Source of the DNA: Leishmania infantum JPCM5
Lineage: Eukaryota > Euglenozoa > Kinetoplastea > Trypanosomatida > Trypanosomatidae
Length of the DNA: 64,000 bases
Assembly (NCBI RefSeq): GCF_000002875.2
Contig: NC_009401.2
Location: 137,843-201,842, forward strand
Direction: 5' to 3'
Positions 30,048 through 40,013 of this stretch are shown here, in pieces. The notes under the pieces were generated by a model. That model saw only the letters and a list, made by a program, of their open reading frames with translations, had not been told where the DNA came from and made no database searches. Position 1 is the stretch's first letter. Every line of letters begins with the position of its first letter. The position numbers were made by a program, and so were the translations under genes.

Positions 30048-30918
30048 GGCAGAAGATGCCGCAGGACAAAAGCGTTCAAAGGTTGATGGAAAAGGGAGTT
30101 AGCTCTTCTGCTGATAGGCGCTGACGACGAAGATGATGACACACTGCGCGTGGACCGTACCCGTCACTCCGATAAGCAGCAGCGGCAAGGATGCACACAC
30201 ACAGGCACACGCAAAGTCAGCAGAGAGACGACGACGACGATCACGACGACGAAAGGGAGTGAGGGAGGCCTTTGGCTACTTATTGGCCGGTCCATCGGTG
30301 CATCTACGCGCCACCGACGAGCACACGTGCGGCCTGCACCCCTGAAAGAAGGCGGTAGAACAGCAAAACAAGGCCGCCGTATTCTTTCAGTGGTCTGTGG
30401 GCCTTTGTTTCCTGCACCCGCCCGCCTGCCCGCCCCTTTCAGGTCCCTTTCTCCAGAACGGCTCCCTCGCCTCTACATCCACGATGCCACGACCGTGTTG
30501 CGCTTTCTGTGGCATCGCTCCATACGGGTGCACTTGCACGCAGAAGGGGCGGCAAAGTACGATGCGCGAAAGGCGGAGAATGCACCGAGATTGGGCGAGG
30601 CAGAGAGGAGAGGAAGAGCCTGTGTGTGTTTGTGTGTGTTTGTGTGTGTGTGTGTGTGGTGTGTGTGTTTGTGGGCGTGTGTGTGAAACAGAGAGAGAGG
30701 CCGGCTGGAAATGCGTACAAGGGCAAGCGTGCACAGAAAAGCACACATGCGCTCATCGCGCATCTGCGTGCTATTCTCTCCATCTCGCGGGTCTTACTTT
30801 CCGCCGGTTGGGTTGTTTTGTTGTCTATATATATATATATTAACATGTTATGGTGGCTGTGAAGCACACATGCAGCTGCTGCTGCCACCACCACCACCAC
30901 CACTCCATCGCCGCCCCT
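30048..30918. other. 3' UTR of RING gene with microsatellites
   Basis: No gene is seen here. There is an interrupted GTGTTTGT-type array at about 30620-30680, a (TA)n array at 30826-30841 and a (CCA)n run near 30886-30903. Confidence 0.6.
30826..30841. repeat. (TA)n microsatellite
   Basis: About eight TA units, 80 bases past the RING gene stop codon in the direction of transcription, hence probably inside its 3' UTR. Confidence 0.8.
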
Positions 30919-33900
30919 TCAAGACACGGCAAGGGAGGCCGCCTCCATCTCCCTTGCCCCGGCCGTGGCGTGTCGGGTAAAGGCAAAGCCCGGCATCACG
31001 CCGTAAAAAGCCTCACAGGACGCAATATTTGTGGCATTGTGGTACGCGCCGTCGTCTGTCAAAATGGTCCCCACTGCAATGGCACACCCGCCGCCCCACT
31101 CCCGCGCCCGCGCGCCGCGCCCCTTGGCGACCTCGTCAGCCGGCACCCGCAGCGTGAGCTTGTACACGTTCGTCCTTACCATCGCATCTGCGTCTGTGAG
31201 GGGTGGCATGTAGTCGCTGCACCGGCACACGGGGCAGCCGTTGTTCTCGTTCACCTCACCGTCTACGACAGCGGGCTTGTAGTGGTAATGCGAGCCGATG
31301 CACTCGACATGGAAACAATGGCCGCACAGGGTGCGCAACACCGGCAGCGGGCTGTGCAGCAGCTGGAGACAAATCGGGCACACATCCGCTTCATCGATCA
31401 GGTGGTCGTTTGCCATGCCAGTCGCAAGCGCGTGCCGACTTGCCATCGTGGCAGCATCCCCGGCGGCGGCAGTGTCGCAACGCCCGTCAGTCTCCGTCAA
31501 GAGGCTGCTGATATTGGCGATGGAGCAGCGCTGTTTCCAGTCCTGTGGAGGCACAGGCAGACTCGCGTGCACGTCGGCGGTCAGCTCCGTCTCCTCGGCG
31601 AGCATCGGGCACGCAGCGCTCAGCTCGGCCAGCCGATCCACAGGAAGGACCCAGCCGACGGGCATCACGCCGTACGGTGAAACGCCCATGACCACCTCCA
31701 CTGTCATATCACCCTCGCTCTCCTCGCAGGCGGACGCGAGCACGGAGTGCACCCTCACCTTGGAGAAGCGACCAAAGGCAAACGGAGCGCGCAGATGAGG
31801 GATGGGGTGCACTGCGCGCAGCAGCCGCATCTCGCTGCTCTTGTAGTAATAGTAGCTGCATGCAACGCATACATCGTATCCGATGCAGCCCTCGTACTCC
31901 AGCACCACCTCGCTGCGCACGCCGCTGTCGAGCACGGCTTGAAAGCTGACGCGACGCTCTGTCACGCAACACATGTCACATTGCACGCCGCCGAGGGAGA
32001 AGATGATCGGGTTGCTGAGTTGCAGGCGAAACGCGTTTGTAGGGTTGATGAGAACCGTCAGCTCACCCCCGCACGGGTCGTAGGTCGGCGATGCCCAGTG
32101 CTTCACGATCGCCTTCTCTGCCGCATGCAACGCACGCTGATCATGATTGCCCTTGTCATCTTCATTCACGACCGGCATCTCCGTCAGCGGCAGCTGCATC
32201 AGCTCCGTGATCAGCTCGAGCTCCTTCTGCGACAGAGAGGGTGCCAGGCGGCAGAACCCGTCGTTGAAAGTACGGCGCTCCGGCTGCTCGATGCACGGAA
32301 GCAGCGTGCCCACGTTCTTCTCTGGCACTGTGTCCGCCACCAAGCGTGCAAGAGGTGTGCTGCACGGCGCCGGGCTCCGCGCGAACTCGTACGCCATCTT
32401 GACGGCGTCCTCGCCGCGAGTTTGTGGCCCCAGAAACACCTTCTGCTGCGGCACGTTGGCGCTGTTAGGGCCGACGGCGGCCTCACTGCCCTCATCTTCG
32501 CTGTCGTCGTTGCCTTCATGTCGGGAGTTGCCATCGTCAGCCATGATGCTTTCCGCATCCACCGACGATGGCGACGACGGTGCCGTGGTGGAGTTGTCAA
32601 CGTCCGCTTCGCCCTGTGCGCCTGCGCGACGCCTCACAGTTGCCGGCGCCCCCGGAGGCACCATCATGAGTGTCACCAGATGCCCATTCGCTTCCCCCAG
32701 CCACTTGTTGAGAAACTGCCGGAGCTGCTCCTCCCGGTCGTCCGCCCACTGCGCCCGCAAGTTCAGCGGGTAGCGTGGCCATGTCAGCACACAGCTGCAG
32801 ATGCGCACAACCTCGGCTCCCGCCTGCTTGATCTGCGCCACCGACACGGAGCCTTGGATGATGACGGACGCGTAGCACGAGAAGAAGAACTTATGGACGC
32901 TGTCACGCAAGCGAAAGGCGTTGTCCGGCAGCCCCACACGTATGCTCCGCTTCACCTCTCTCGAAATGTAAAAGCCCTCTAACTCATCATCCTCATCGTC
33001 ATTATCGTCGCTGTTTTCCATATTTTTCACCTCTCCTTCGCTGGCATAGGCGGTGGCGCCGTCCTCGTGTGCCGCTGTTACCGCCGTCTCGCAGCTGCCG
33101 TGGGAAGTATATGCGAAGGCCCGCGCGGCAGCGTCAGAGGGCGGCGCATCGACGCCCCCTGTGCCCTCTTGCGCAGCACGGTTGCGCAAGTACTGGCAAC
33201 GCTGCTCCACCCGCTTTCGCCGTACCGCCATGTAGTAGATCAAGGTGTGCACGGCACGAAAGTAGTCCTCCATCTGCTCCCCGAACAGCTTCGCTCCTAT
33301 GCAGATGAACTGGTGCAGCCACTCGCTCGGGGCCTGGTCGTACAGCTCGAGCTGCCGCACACGCTCCCTCTTCTCATCATCCACATCGCACGCCAGCGAC
33401 GATGCCGTTGTGCTCGACGCTGACGAGGTGTGGCGAGCGTCGCAGTCGTCCCATGGCTTGGGGGACGCTCTGTGTCGCTGTTTCGAGCTCGTGCCCCGGT
33501 ACCGCCGCCGCCCATGCGTTTTGGCAGGCTCCCCTGACGCATCACAAGAAGTAGCCTCCGACCGCAGCAGCGGATTGCGACTTTGTAACGACGCAGGCGA
33601 CAGAAAGCCGCTGCCGTCACGGAGGCCTCCGCGGCTGGCGGCGAGATTGGAAGCTTGACCCGCTGGTGGCGTGACCGCGACTGATTGAACCGCTCCGTCA
33701 TCAGTGGCCCCCTCAGAGGCGGCGGCGGCTGGCGGCGGGGCGACGGGAGTGGAAAACTGCGATGGCGGCGCGGCAACCTCATCCGCGGCAGAAATGGCGC
33801 CAGCGTCCGCTGCGGTTCCCTTGCCGGCTCCTGTGCGACGACTCCTCTCGGCACGCTCCTCATCGTCGTCGTCCTTGTCCTCCTCGGACAGCTCGCCCTC

Positions 33901-34092
33901 TGAGACGGGAATATCGATCACCTCACCCGAGAGCCGGCGGTTCTGGCGATCGAATCGCGTTTTCTGCTCGAGGTGGATGTCGTCTGGAAGCGACGCCAGC
34001 AGCGCTCGCGCTGCCCGGAGCGCGTTGATGAGCTCGTCGCCCGTGTAGGAAATCCCGTCCACGGCGTCGCGAAACGCCTCGGCGAAGTTCAT
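30919..34092 (-). CDS. RING-finger protein (E3 ubiquitin ligase candidate), 1057 aa
   Basis: A RING-H2-type zinc finger lies at about residues 897-955: CPICLQLL, then LCGHCFHVECIGSHYHY, then GCPVCRC. These give the ligands Cys-x2-Cys, Cys-x-His, His-x2-Cys and Cys-x2-Cys, with an enlarged loop before the last pair. Proteins of this kind usually recruit E2 enzymes for ubiquitin transfer. A second cysteine cluster, CDMCCVTE and CIGYDVCVACSYYYY, at about residues 705-755 may bind another zinc. The N-terminal half has acidic low-complexity stretches (SEEDKDDDDEERAERS) and helical regions. Just before the RING are ordered segments of unknown type. The start MNFAEAFRDAVDGISYTG is the only ATG at the N-terminal end, and a C/T tract lies at about 34105-34123. 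The substrate is unknown. The RING call is firm and the ligase role is inferred from the family. Confidence 0.88.
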   Translation of the reverse strand: MNFAEAFRDAVDGISYTGDELINALRAARALLASLPDDIHLEQKTRFDRQNRRLSGEVIDIPVSEGELSEEDKDDDDEERAERSRRTGAGKGTAADAGAISAADEVAAPPSQFSTPVAPPPAAAASEGATDDGAVQSVAVTPPAGQASNLAASRGGLRDGSGFLSPASLQSRNPLLRSEATSCDASGEPAKTHGRRRYRGTSSKQRHRASPKPWDDCDARHTSSASSTTASSLACDVDDEKRERVRQLELYDQAPSEWLHQFICIGAKLFGEQMEDYFRAVHTLIYYMAVRRKRVEQRCQYLRNRAAQEGTGGVDAPPSDAAARAFAYTSHGSCETAVTAAHEDGATAYASEGEVKNMENSDDNDDEDDELEGFYISREVKRSIRVGLPDNAFRLRDSVHKFFFSCYASVIIQGSVSVAQIKQAGAEVVRICSCVLTWPRYPLNLRAQWADDREEQLRQFLNKWLGEANGHLVTLMMVPPGAPATVRRRAGAQGEADVDNSTTAPSSPSSVDAESIMADDGNSRHEGNDDSEDEGSEAAVGPNSANVPQQKVFLGPQTRGEDAVKMAYEFARSPAPCSTPLARLVADTVPEKNVGTLLPCIEQPERRTFNDGFCRLAPSLSQKELELITELMQLPLTEMPVVNEDDKGNHDQRALHAAEKAIVKHWASPTYDPCGGELTVLINPTNAFRLQLSNPIIFSLGGVQCDMCCVTERRVSFQAVLDSGVRSEVVLEYEGCIGYDVCVACSYYYYKSSEMRLLRAVHPIPHLRAPFAFGRFSKVRVHSVLASACEESEGDMTVEVVMGVSPYGVMPVGWVLPVDRLAELSAACPMLAEETELTADVHASLPVPPQDWKQRCSIANISSLLTETDGRCDTAAAGDAATMASRHALATGMANDHLIDEADVCPICLQLLHSPLPVLRTLCGHCFHVECIGSHYHYKPAVVDGEVNENNGCPVCRCSDYMPPLTDADAMVRTNVYKLTLRVPADEVAKGRGARAREWGGGCAIAVGTILTDDGAYHNATNIASCEAFYGVMPGFAFTRHATAGAREMEAASLAVS

Positions 34093-34728
34093 GGGTGCGA
34101 ACGTGAAAGGGAAGGGGAAGGGGCGGCACACACACACATGCACCTATGCACGCAGGCCTATGCACACACGTTGGCCTATTCAAGGGCACGGGGGGGGGGG
34201 AACAAGCAAAATCCGATGGCGGTGTGCTATGGGCCGCGACGCGGATAGCACAACAACGGACCACAGCGTGAGCTAATGACGGTGACGGCGACAACGAAAA
34301 CAGAAATATATGTATAAGCCGCACGAGAGGTGGAGGAGGGTGGAAGGGTGCAGGTGACCTCGAAGCAGAGAGAGCGCGTGCCCTTTTTGTTTTCTATCTT
34401 CAATGGGGCAGTACTCAAGGGAAAAAAAATGCGAGCGCTTGTATGCGTGTGCGTGTGTATGGGTGTGCCTGCCTGACCGAGTGACGGAGAGAGCGAGAGT
34501 CCGCAGAGATAGAGGGTGGGTGTGTGATCCCCTACCAGTGGCAACGCGCGACTAACGAGAAAAGAAAGCCCGCTGGCTGCGGGAGAAGAAGGCAGATAGA
34601 CAAGGAGCAAGCAAGAGGAGGTTTTCATTGTCGGGTAGGGAGAAGAATGACGCGTAGCTGTCGTCGTCCCTATATGCAATGTGCGTGACAAACACGTGCA
34701 CTGGCGCATCAACGGTGTTGCGTGTGTA

Positions 34729-34730
<2 letters not shown>

Positions 34731-34761
<31 letters not shown>
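34731..34761. repeat. (GT)n microsatellite
   Basis: About 15 GT units followed by imperfect GGTGTG units. Confidence 0.85.
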
Positions 34762-34764
<3 letters not shown>

Positions 34765-36158
34765 TGTGGGTGTGGGTGCGGGTGTTCCTTTATGCCTGTA
34801 GGCGCGGTGATCAAGGAAAGCACACAGCCACGCAGCTACACACACGCTCTTGCAGATCAAATTTTGTTTTGTTGGTTTCCTTCGTTCTTTCTTCGTCCAC
34901 TCGTATCGCAGCTTCCTCGTTGTTAAGGCATCTGTGTGTCCATGCCCGTTCGCACGCTTGCGTGTTTGCGCGTGTCAGTATGATGAGAATCCGCGGTGCC
35001 ACAAACTCGCAGAGGCCACACACACACACACGCACGCACACGCGCACAAAAAAAAAAGAAGTGAAGGAGCCTATAATCAAAATGAGGCCGTCGAGCACAC
35101 GCACACACAAGAAAGGAAGAAAGAGAAGCTCCACAGGTCAGAGAGCATGTAGGCAGACAACACACAGAGGGAGAGAGAGACACACCAGACACACACACGC
35201 ACACACTGCGGTGGCACTGTGCATGACATGTCCCAGATAAGCGCACATGCGTGTGTATGTGTGTGTGTCGGTCATTTTTTTAGCTGCTTCGACGACGGGG
35301 AAGTGCAACAGCAAAAACAAAATTGGAAACAGGAAAGGTGCCCAGTGGCAACGTCGCGAGCGACCTGCCCTGCCCCTTCCTCCGTCTCTCCCTCCCCCAA
35401 GAAGACAGAGAGCGAGTGAGAGCACGCACGCCCGCGCTACTTTTTTTTGTTCGGGTGTGCCATCTCTCTCCCTTGCCGCCTGCGCTTCGAATCCATCCTA
35501 CCCACCACCGATGACCGACAGGAGTGTTAGGCTACACACATACACACGCGCGCACATACGCATATGTGAATGTAGGTAGGCATGTGTACTCGGGGAGAGA
35601 GGAGAGAGGTTTGATTGCATGATTCGCTGGCAGGTGGTCTTCTCTGTTGCTTCCTTCTCGTTCCGCTGCTGCTGCTTGCGCGTGGGCGTGTGTGTGTGTG
35701 TGTGTGTGTGATGTTGGTGTCGCTACGAAGAAGAGAAACCAGAAGAACAAGTGGCCCAGCATCGGCTACGCCTCACTACGACTTAGCAGCAGCAGCAGCA
35801 AGCGCCAAGAGGAGCCACAGTGCACTCATCCAAAGGCAAGACAGCGCGTGAAAGAAGAACAAAGTAGCAGAGGCGGCACACGCAGATGAAGGCAGCGAGG
35901 AGGAGGAGGAGGAGGCGCATAAAAATTCAGCCAAGCGAAACACGCGCACACACCCACACACACATACACACCTGAAAAAGGCAAAGCAAGCAAGCCATGA
36001 AAAAGAAGGCACAAAAACGACATGGAAAGCCACAACGCACCCCCTGAGTTTCGATAAGTTCGAGTCAGCGAGACGGAGGCAAGGAAAATGGAGGCATGCC
36101 CACAAAACGAGGCGTCCAACACACGCCTCGCACGCATGCGCGCATACACATACATTGA

Positions 36159-36162
<4 letters not shown>

Positions 36163-36189
<27 letters not shown>
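36163..36189. repeat. (GT)n microsatellite
   Basis: A near-perfect GT array of about 13 units in the large gap. Confidence 0.85.
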
Positions 36190-37331
36190 CCGGAGAAGGT
36201 GGAAAAAGAGGGAGGGGGTGGGACGGGGTGAGAAGGTGAAGAGCAAAACGCATTCAAGAAAAACCGACAAGAGCGACGCCTCGACAGCACAACGCCCTCC
36301 CTCGCCTCGTGACGGCGACAACACAACGCGCGGCAACACTTGTGACAGAAATGCCGCAGCGAAAAGGTGCGCTCTAAAGCGATGAAACGACACGCACGCA
36401 AAAATCCGCGAGTATTGGAAAAGACAGCAAGCTGAAAAATGGGCATGCACGAGCGCACACGCACAGGCAAAACACGCAGTCATCAGCAGGACCATCCCTA
36501 TCAGCTACCGGCACCCCTCCTCCCTCCCTTCCTTCCTACGCCCTTCGCAAGCCCCAGCATCATTATCGTTGTGCAGGTGCGTCAGAACAAGAAGAAAGAA
36601 ATGGGGCGCGAAGAGAGAGAGACACGAAAGTAAAAGGCAAGGTGGCGTATGAGGCAGCGGTGGCGAGAAAGAAGGGCGGGAGGAAAATGGGAGAGAGGGA
36701 GGAAATGGGGGACAAGAGGAGAAAGCACAAGGAAGACGAAGTAGTGTCAAGACGGAATGGCACTGATCTATTTCTCAAGTTCTCCTCGTCCATTGTGATG
36801 GGTCCGCTCAGATCCGTTTCTTCACACCATATCTCACCCCTCACCCCACAGCGCCTCTTTCCAGTTACTGCAGCATGGCCGCCCGTGTTGGTGTCTCTGT
36901 GCATCGCAGTTTGTGGGGTAGGAAGAGTGCCTCGGGGCAGCCATCAGATTGAACAGAAAGAGAAGCACGATCATCGGGTGCATGCACGCGCACACAGTGA
37001 TACGCGTATGCGCACTCCCATAAAAGTGCGCGCAGAGGTGGAGGGAAGGGCGAAAAGAAGGTGTGTTCTCCCTCGCTATTCGGTGAAGACAACACAACAT
37101 CAAGGCAGGCACGGGAGCACAAAGAGAAGAGGGAGAAGACGTCATCTGTTTTTTTTTCTGTGTGCGTGTGTGTGTGTGTGTGTCTACACTTGATAAGCTC
37201 AACCCTCTCAGAATCGAAGCGCCCTTTCTCTCGACAGTCAAGCAAAAGAGTCAGTGAGCGAGACAGAGGGAGAGACACGCGGACGCGGGGAGAGGGTTGG
37301 GTAGGGGGGAGATATAAAGAAAGAGAGGGGG

Positions 37332-37365
37332 AGGGAAGGGAAGGGAAGGGAAGGGAAGGGAAGGG
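37332..37365 (+). repeat. (GGGAA)n pentanucleotide array
   Basis: About six or seven tandem GGGAA units, able to form a G-quadruplex on the plus strand. On the sense strand it reads as TTCCC repeats, a strong polypyrimidine tract with no gene immediately downstream. Confidence 0.8.
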
Positions 37366-38189
37366 AGAGAGTTCACGAAGCAGCGATGATGACACAAAAA
37401 ACAAGACGAAGGACAAGAAGCACAGATGCGCATGCATTAGAGAGAAAAGTGGAAAGGACAGAGAGAAAGCGAGAGAGAGAGAGAGCGGCACACAGGACAC
37501 ACACGCACATGGAAAAGAGAAGGCGAAAATAAGCAAGAAGCCATTCGAGAAGCGTCAAAAGACGCGTACAGAGGAATCAAGTCGGTTTGTTGGTTTCCTA
37601 CGGATATCATCCTCCCTCACTCCACTCCTCTCCACCGCCGGTTTTTGTTTGGTTTCCTTGCCGGAAGCCCTCCAGCCTCGCCCGCCATCCACCAACGCCA
37701 ACAACACAAACATAAGTGAACCACAAAGCATTCCTGATTGCATGTAGGGAGCGAGACGTCACGCCACACTGCACCCTCGTTCGTTCACCCCACTAGAGAC
37801 TGCTTCATTCGTTCCTTTTCTTCGCATCTGTTGTAGTAAAGTCGGCAGCGACACACACACGCACACATGCACAAAAAGCAGTCCTCCAGCAACGACGACA
37901 TAACACAACATGGTGCTGCATGTGTGCTTATATAGATACCATATAAAAAGAAAACGAAATTTCGGAAGAGAAGCACAACAAGTCATCACCCAGACGCATG
38001 CAGACAACCTCAGCTCACCCGGCCCTCTGTTGCGCTGCGGCTGAGCCCTGGACGTCTTGGACGAGCCTTCGCACCGTCGAGCCGGGGCCACGTGTCTAGC
38101 GGGCTCCCCTCGCCCCTCCTCGTCCCTTCTTCACGTGCGTATCGTGTGATCGGCACCAGGCAGACCTGGGTGCACTGCATGTCTTGATC

Positions 38190-38640
38190 CAGAGCGTGCT
38201 GCGTCCATGGCCCCGCTCGAGGGCGGAGGCGGTGGTCTCCGTCGCGCCGCTAGTAGGGGCTGGTCTCCTTGCATGCCGGGTGTGCTCAAGGAAGGGGTTT
38301 GCCAGCCTCAGGGGTCAGGACCCTCGGAGACGCTGCACCGCTGCCGGTGTGCCGTGGCTGCTGCCTTTTTTTTTTCTCCTTTCGTATCTTTGTTGAATCA
38401 TCGGCACGATTCCCGGCGAGCTGGTGCAGGTGTGATCATCGTGACAGCACGCCTCTTCGGCACGGCGCCAGCCCAGACCTGTCTGCCGACACCACGAGTC
38501 CGCACCCGTATCCCCGAATGGGGGCGGGACAGGATGCGCAGGCTGCTTGGCTTCCCCACAAAGAGTGGGCACTGGACCCGGTGTGGCAGCGCGGTAAGGT
38601 GACCCGGAATCAGCATGGTCGGGGTTAGCGAAAAGTAAAG
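38190..38640 (+). repeat. Degenerate copy D of the 0.6-kb repeat
   Basis: The best match is at about 38515-38620. GGGCGGGAC, then TTGGCTTCCCCACAAAGAG, GCACTGGACCCGGTG and GCAGCGCG follow the same order as GGGCGGGAC, CTGGCTTTCTCCCACAAGGAG, GCACTGGGCCCTGTG and GGCCGCGCG in copies B and C. The end ACCCGGAATCAG matches ACCCGTAATCAG in copy C. The 5' half is only weakly similar. The pattern is that of an old copy of the same family, in the same orientation as B and C. Confidence 0.45.
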
Positions 38641-40013
38641 AGGAAGGGCAATATAGAGAGAGAAAGAGAAGAAAGACACAGCGTAAGAAGAGGAGCAGCA
38701 GCCCAAAAACAGAGAGAGAACACACACACATGCATGCATGCGCACAGACAACCACCATCGCTTGCGAAGACAGGAAACCCAAAACAGAAACAAAACGTAC
38801 ACACGGTGAGAGAATGGATAAGGGGACACACACCCACACACTCCCATACACACGAACACATACAAGTGCACGCTTGCATATATATATATATATATATATG
38901 TCGCATTGATCGCAACCTTCACACGCGTTAGTGACGGCCGATGATCCTGGGCGGGTGGAGGGGGAAGAGGGCACAGGTATCGTGGGGAAGGGGGATGTCG
39001 ATCATCATCCGGTCAGGCGTCCAAACCGCGCGCACGCACGCACAACAACAAATATAAAGACAGGAAGCAACCGAAAAGAGAGCACAAGAGCAAACAAAAC
39101 TCAGCCGCGTTGGGGGGGGGGGTGGAGGCCAGAGAAACAAGGGCGAGCGCAACCGTCTTCCGGCCCCCACCCCCGCCTGTGCGTTCTGGCGCACGCGAGA
39201 GCAGAGTGCGTGTGCGAAAAATGGGAGAGGGGGGACGAAGAAGAGCCGCGGAGGTAAATAACAATAAAGAGAAGAAGCACGTAAGGTGCATGAGAATAGC
39301 ATCATCATCTGCACCGTCGCCAGCACGCACGCGCGCCGGCTGGCCGGCACATTTGCGGAGCGCAACGAAGGCAAAAATGAAAAGCAGAAGAAACACGTTA
39401 GAGGGCACACGCACGCGCACATATGAGACGGCCGACACGCGCACGACAACAAACCGTATACCACGCCTTTTCCTTACTCCCTCGCTCTCGCCCACTCGCT
39501 CCCTCGTTCTCCTGCTTTGGAGGATCCCTCCAGCCGCACACGAACACACACATACAGATATGAACAGATACACACAACACCGTCTCGACGCTCTACGAGA
39601 AAAGAGAGGCAGCGAAAACAAATCCGCGAATGGGCGAGTGAGCGGGCGCTGGCGTGCGCTTCAAGCCCGCGCACGAGATGTAAACCGAAAGAAAGGGAGG
39701 AGACTCGCCCCCACACACAGAGACAGAGAGACAGAGGCGCGGGTACACACAGGGAGGGACGGAGGTGGTGGCGGCTCTGCGTCTCGAGACAGCAGTTGCG
39801 TGCATCATCACCTCCCGCAGAAACCGGAGCGTCCGCATGGCGATGTGTCTCGCCCGCCTACCTACCGACGCGTACGTGCCTATGCGTTTGGGGTGGGAGG
39901 GGCTTGCGCAGGTGGGCCCCATCCTCACCGCACCTCCTCCCGTCGTGCTCGTCTATGGTCACTCGCTTGCACTGCACCGATCCCTTTGATTAGAGATCAT
40001 AATGGCGCCTCTC
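38641..40013. other. 3' UTR region of the NBS1-like gene
   Basis: No gene is seen here. It contains a (TA)n array at 38878-38899, a G run at about 39111-39122 and CA-rich stretches. It probably includes the 3' UTR of the NBS1-like gene. Confidence 0.6.
38878..38899. repeat. (TA)n microsatellite
   Basis: Eleven TA units. It is the third perfect TA array in the long spacers of this window. Confidence 0.85.

Larger units (their letters stand above)
34093..38189. other. Large gene-free region (first part of 5.9-kb gap)
   Basis: No convincing gene is seen on either strand. This part is rich in simple repeats: (GT)n at about 34731-34761, 35687-35710 and 36163-36189, a GGGAA pentamer array at 37332-37365, and long A/G-rich plus-strand stretches (36590-36740 and 37240-37520). 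In the transcription direction these are pyrimidine-rich. Frames in all phases translate to Cys/Val, His/Thr or Arg/Glu low-complexity sequence. Confidence 0.6.

Noticed and set aside
31747..32982. 411-codon plus-strand frame opposite the RING gene
   Set aside because: Its His/Arg/Leu-rich composition is typical of an antisense shadow of GC-rich coding DNA.
34250..36500. Frames with Cys-Val or His-Thr repeats that look like transmembrane or metal-binding motifs
   Set aside because: They are direct translations of (GT)n and (CA)n microsatellites.
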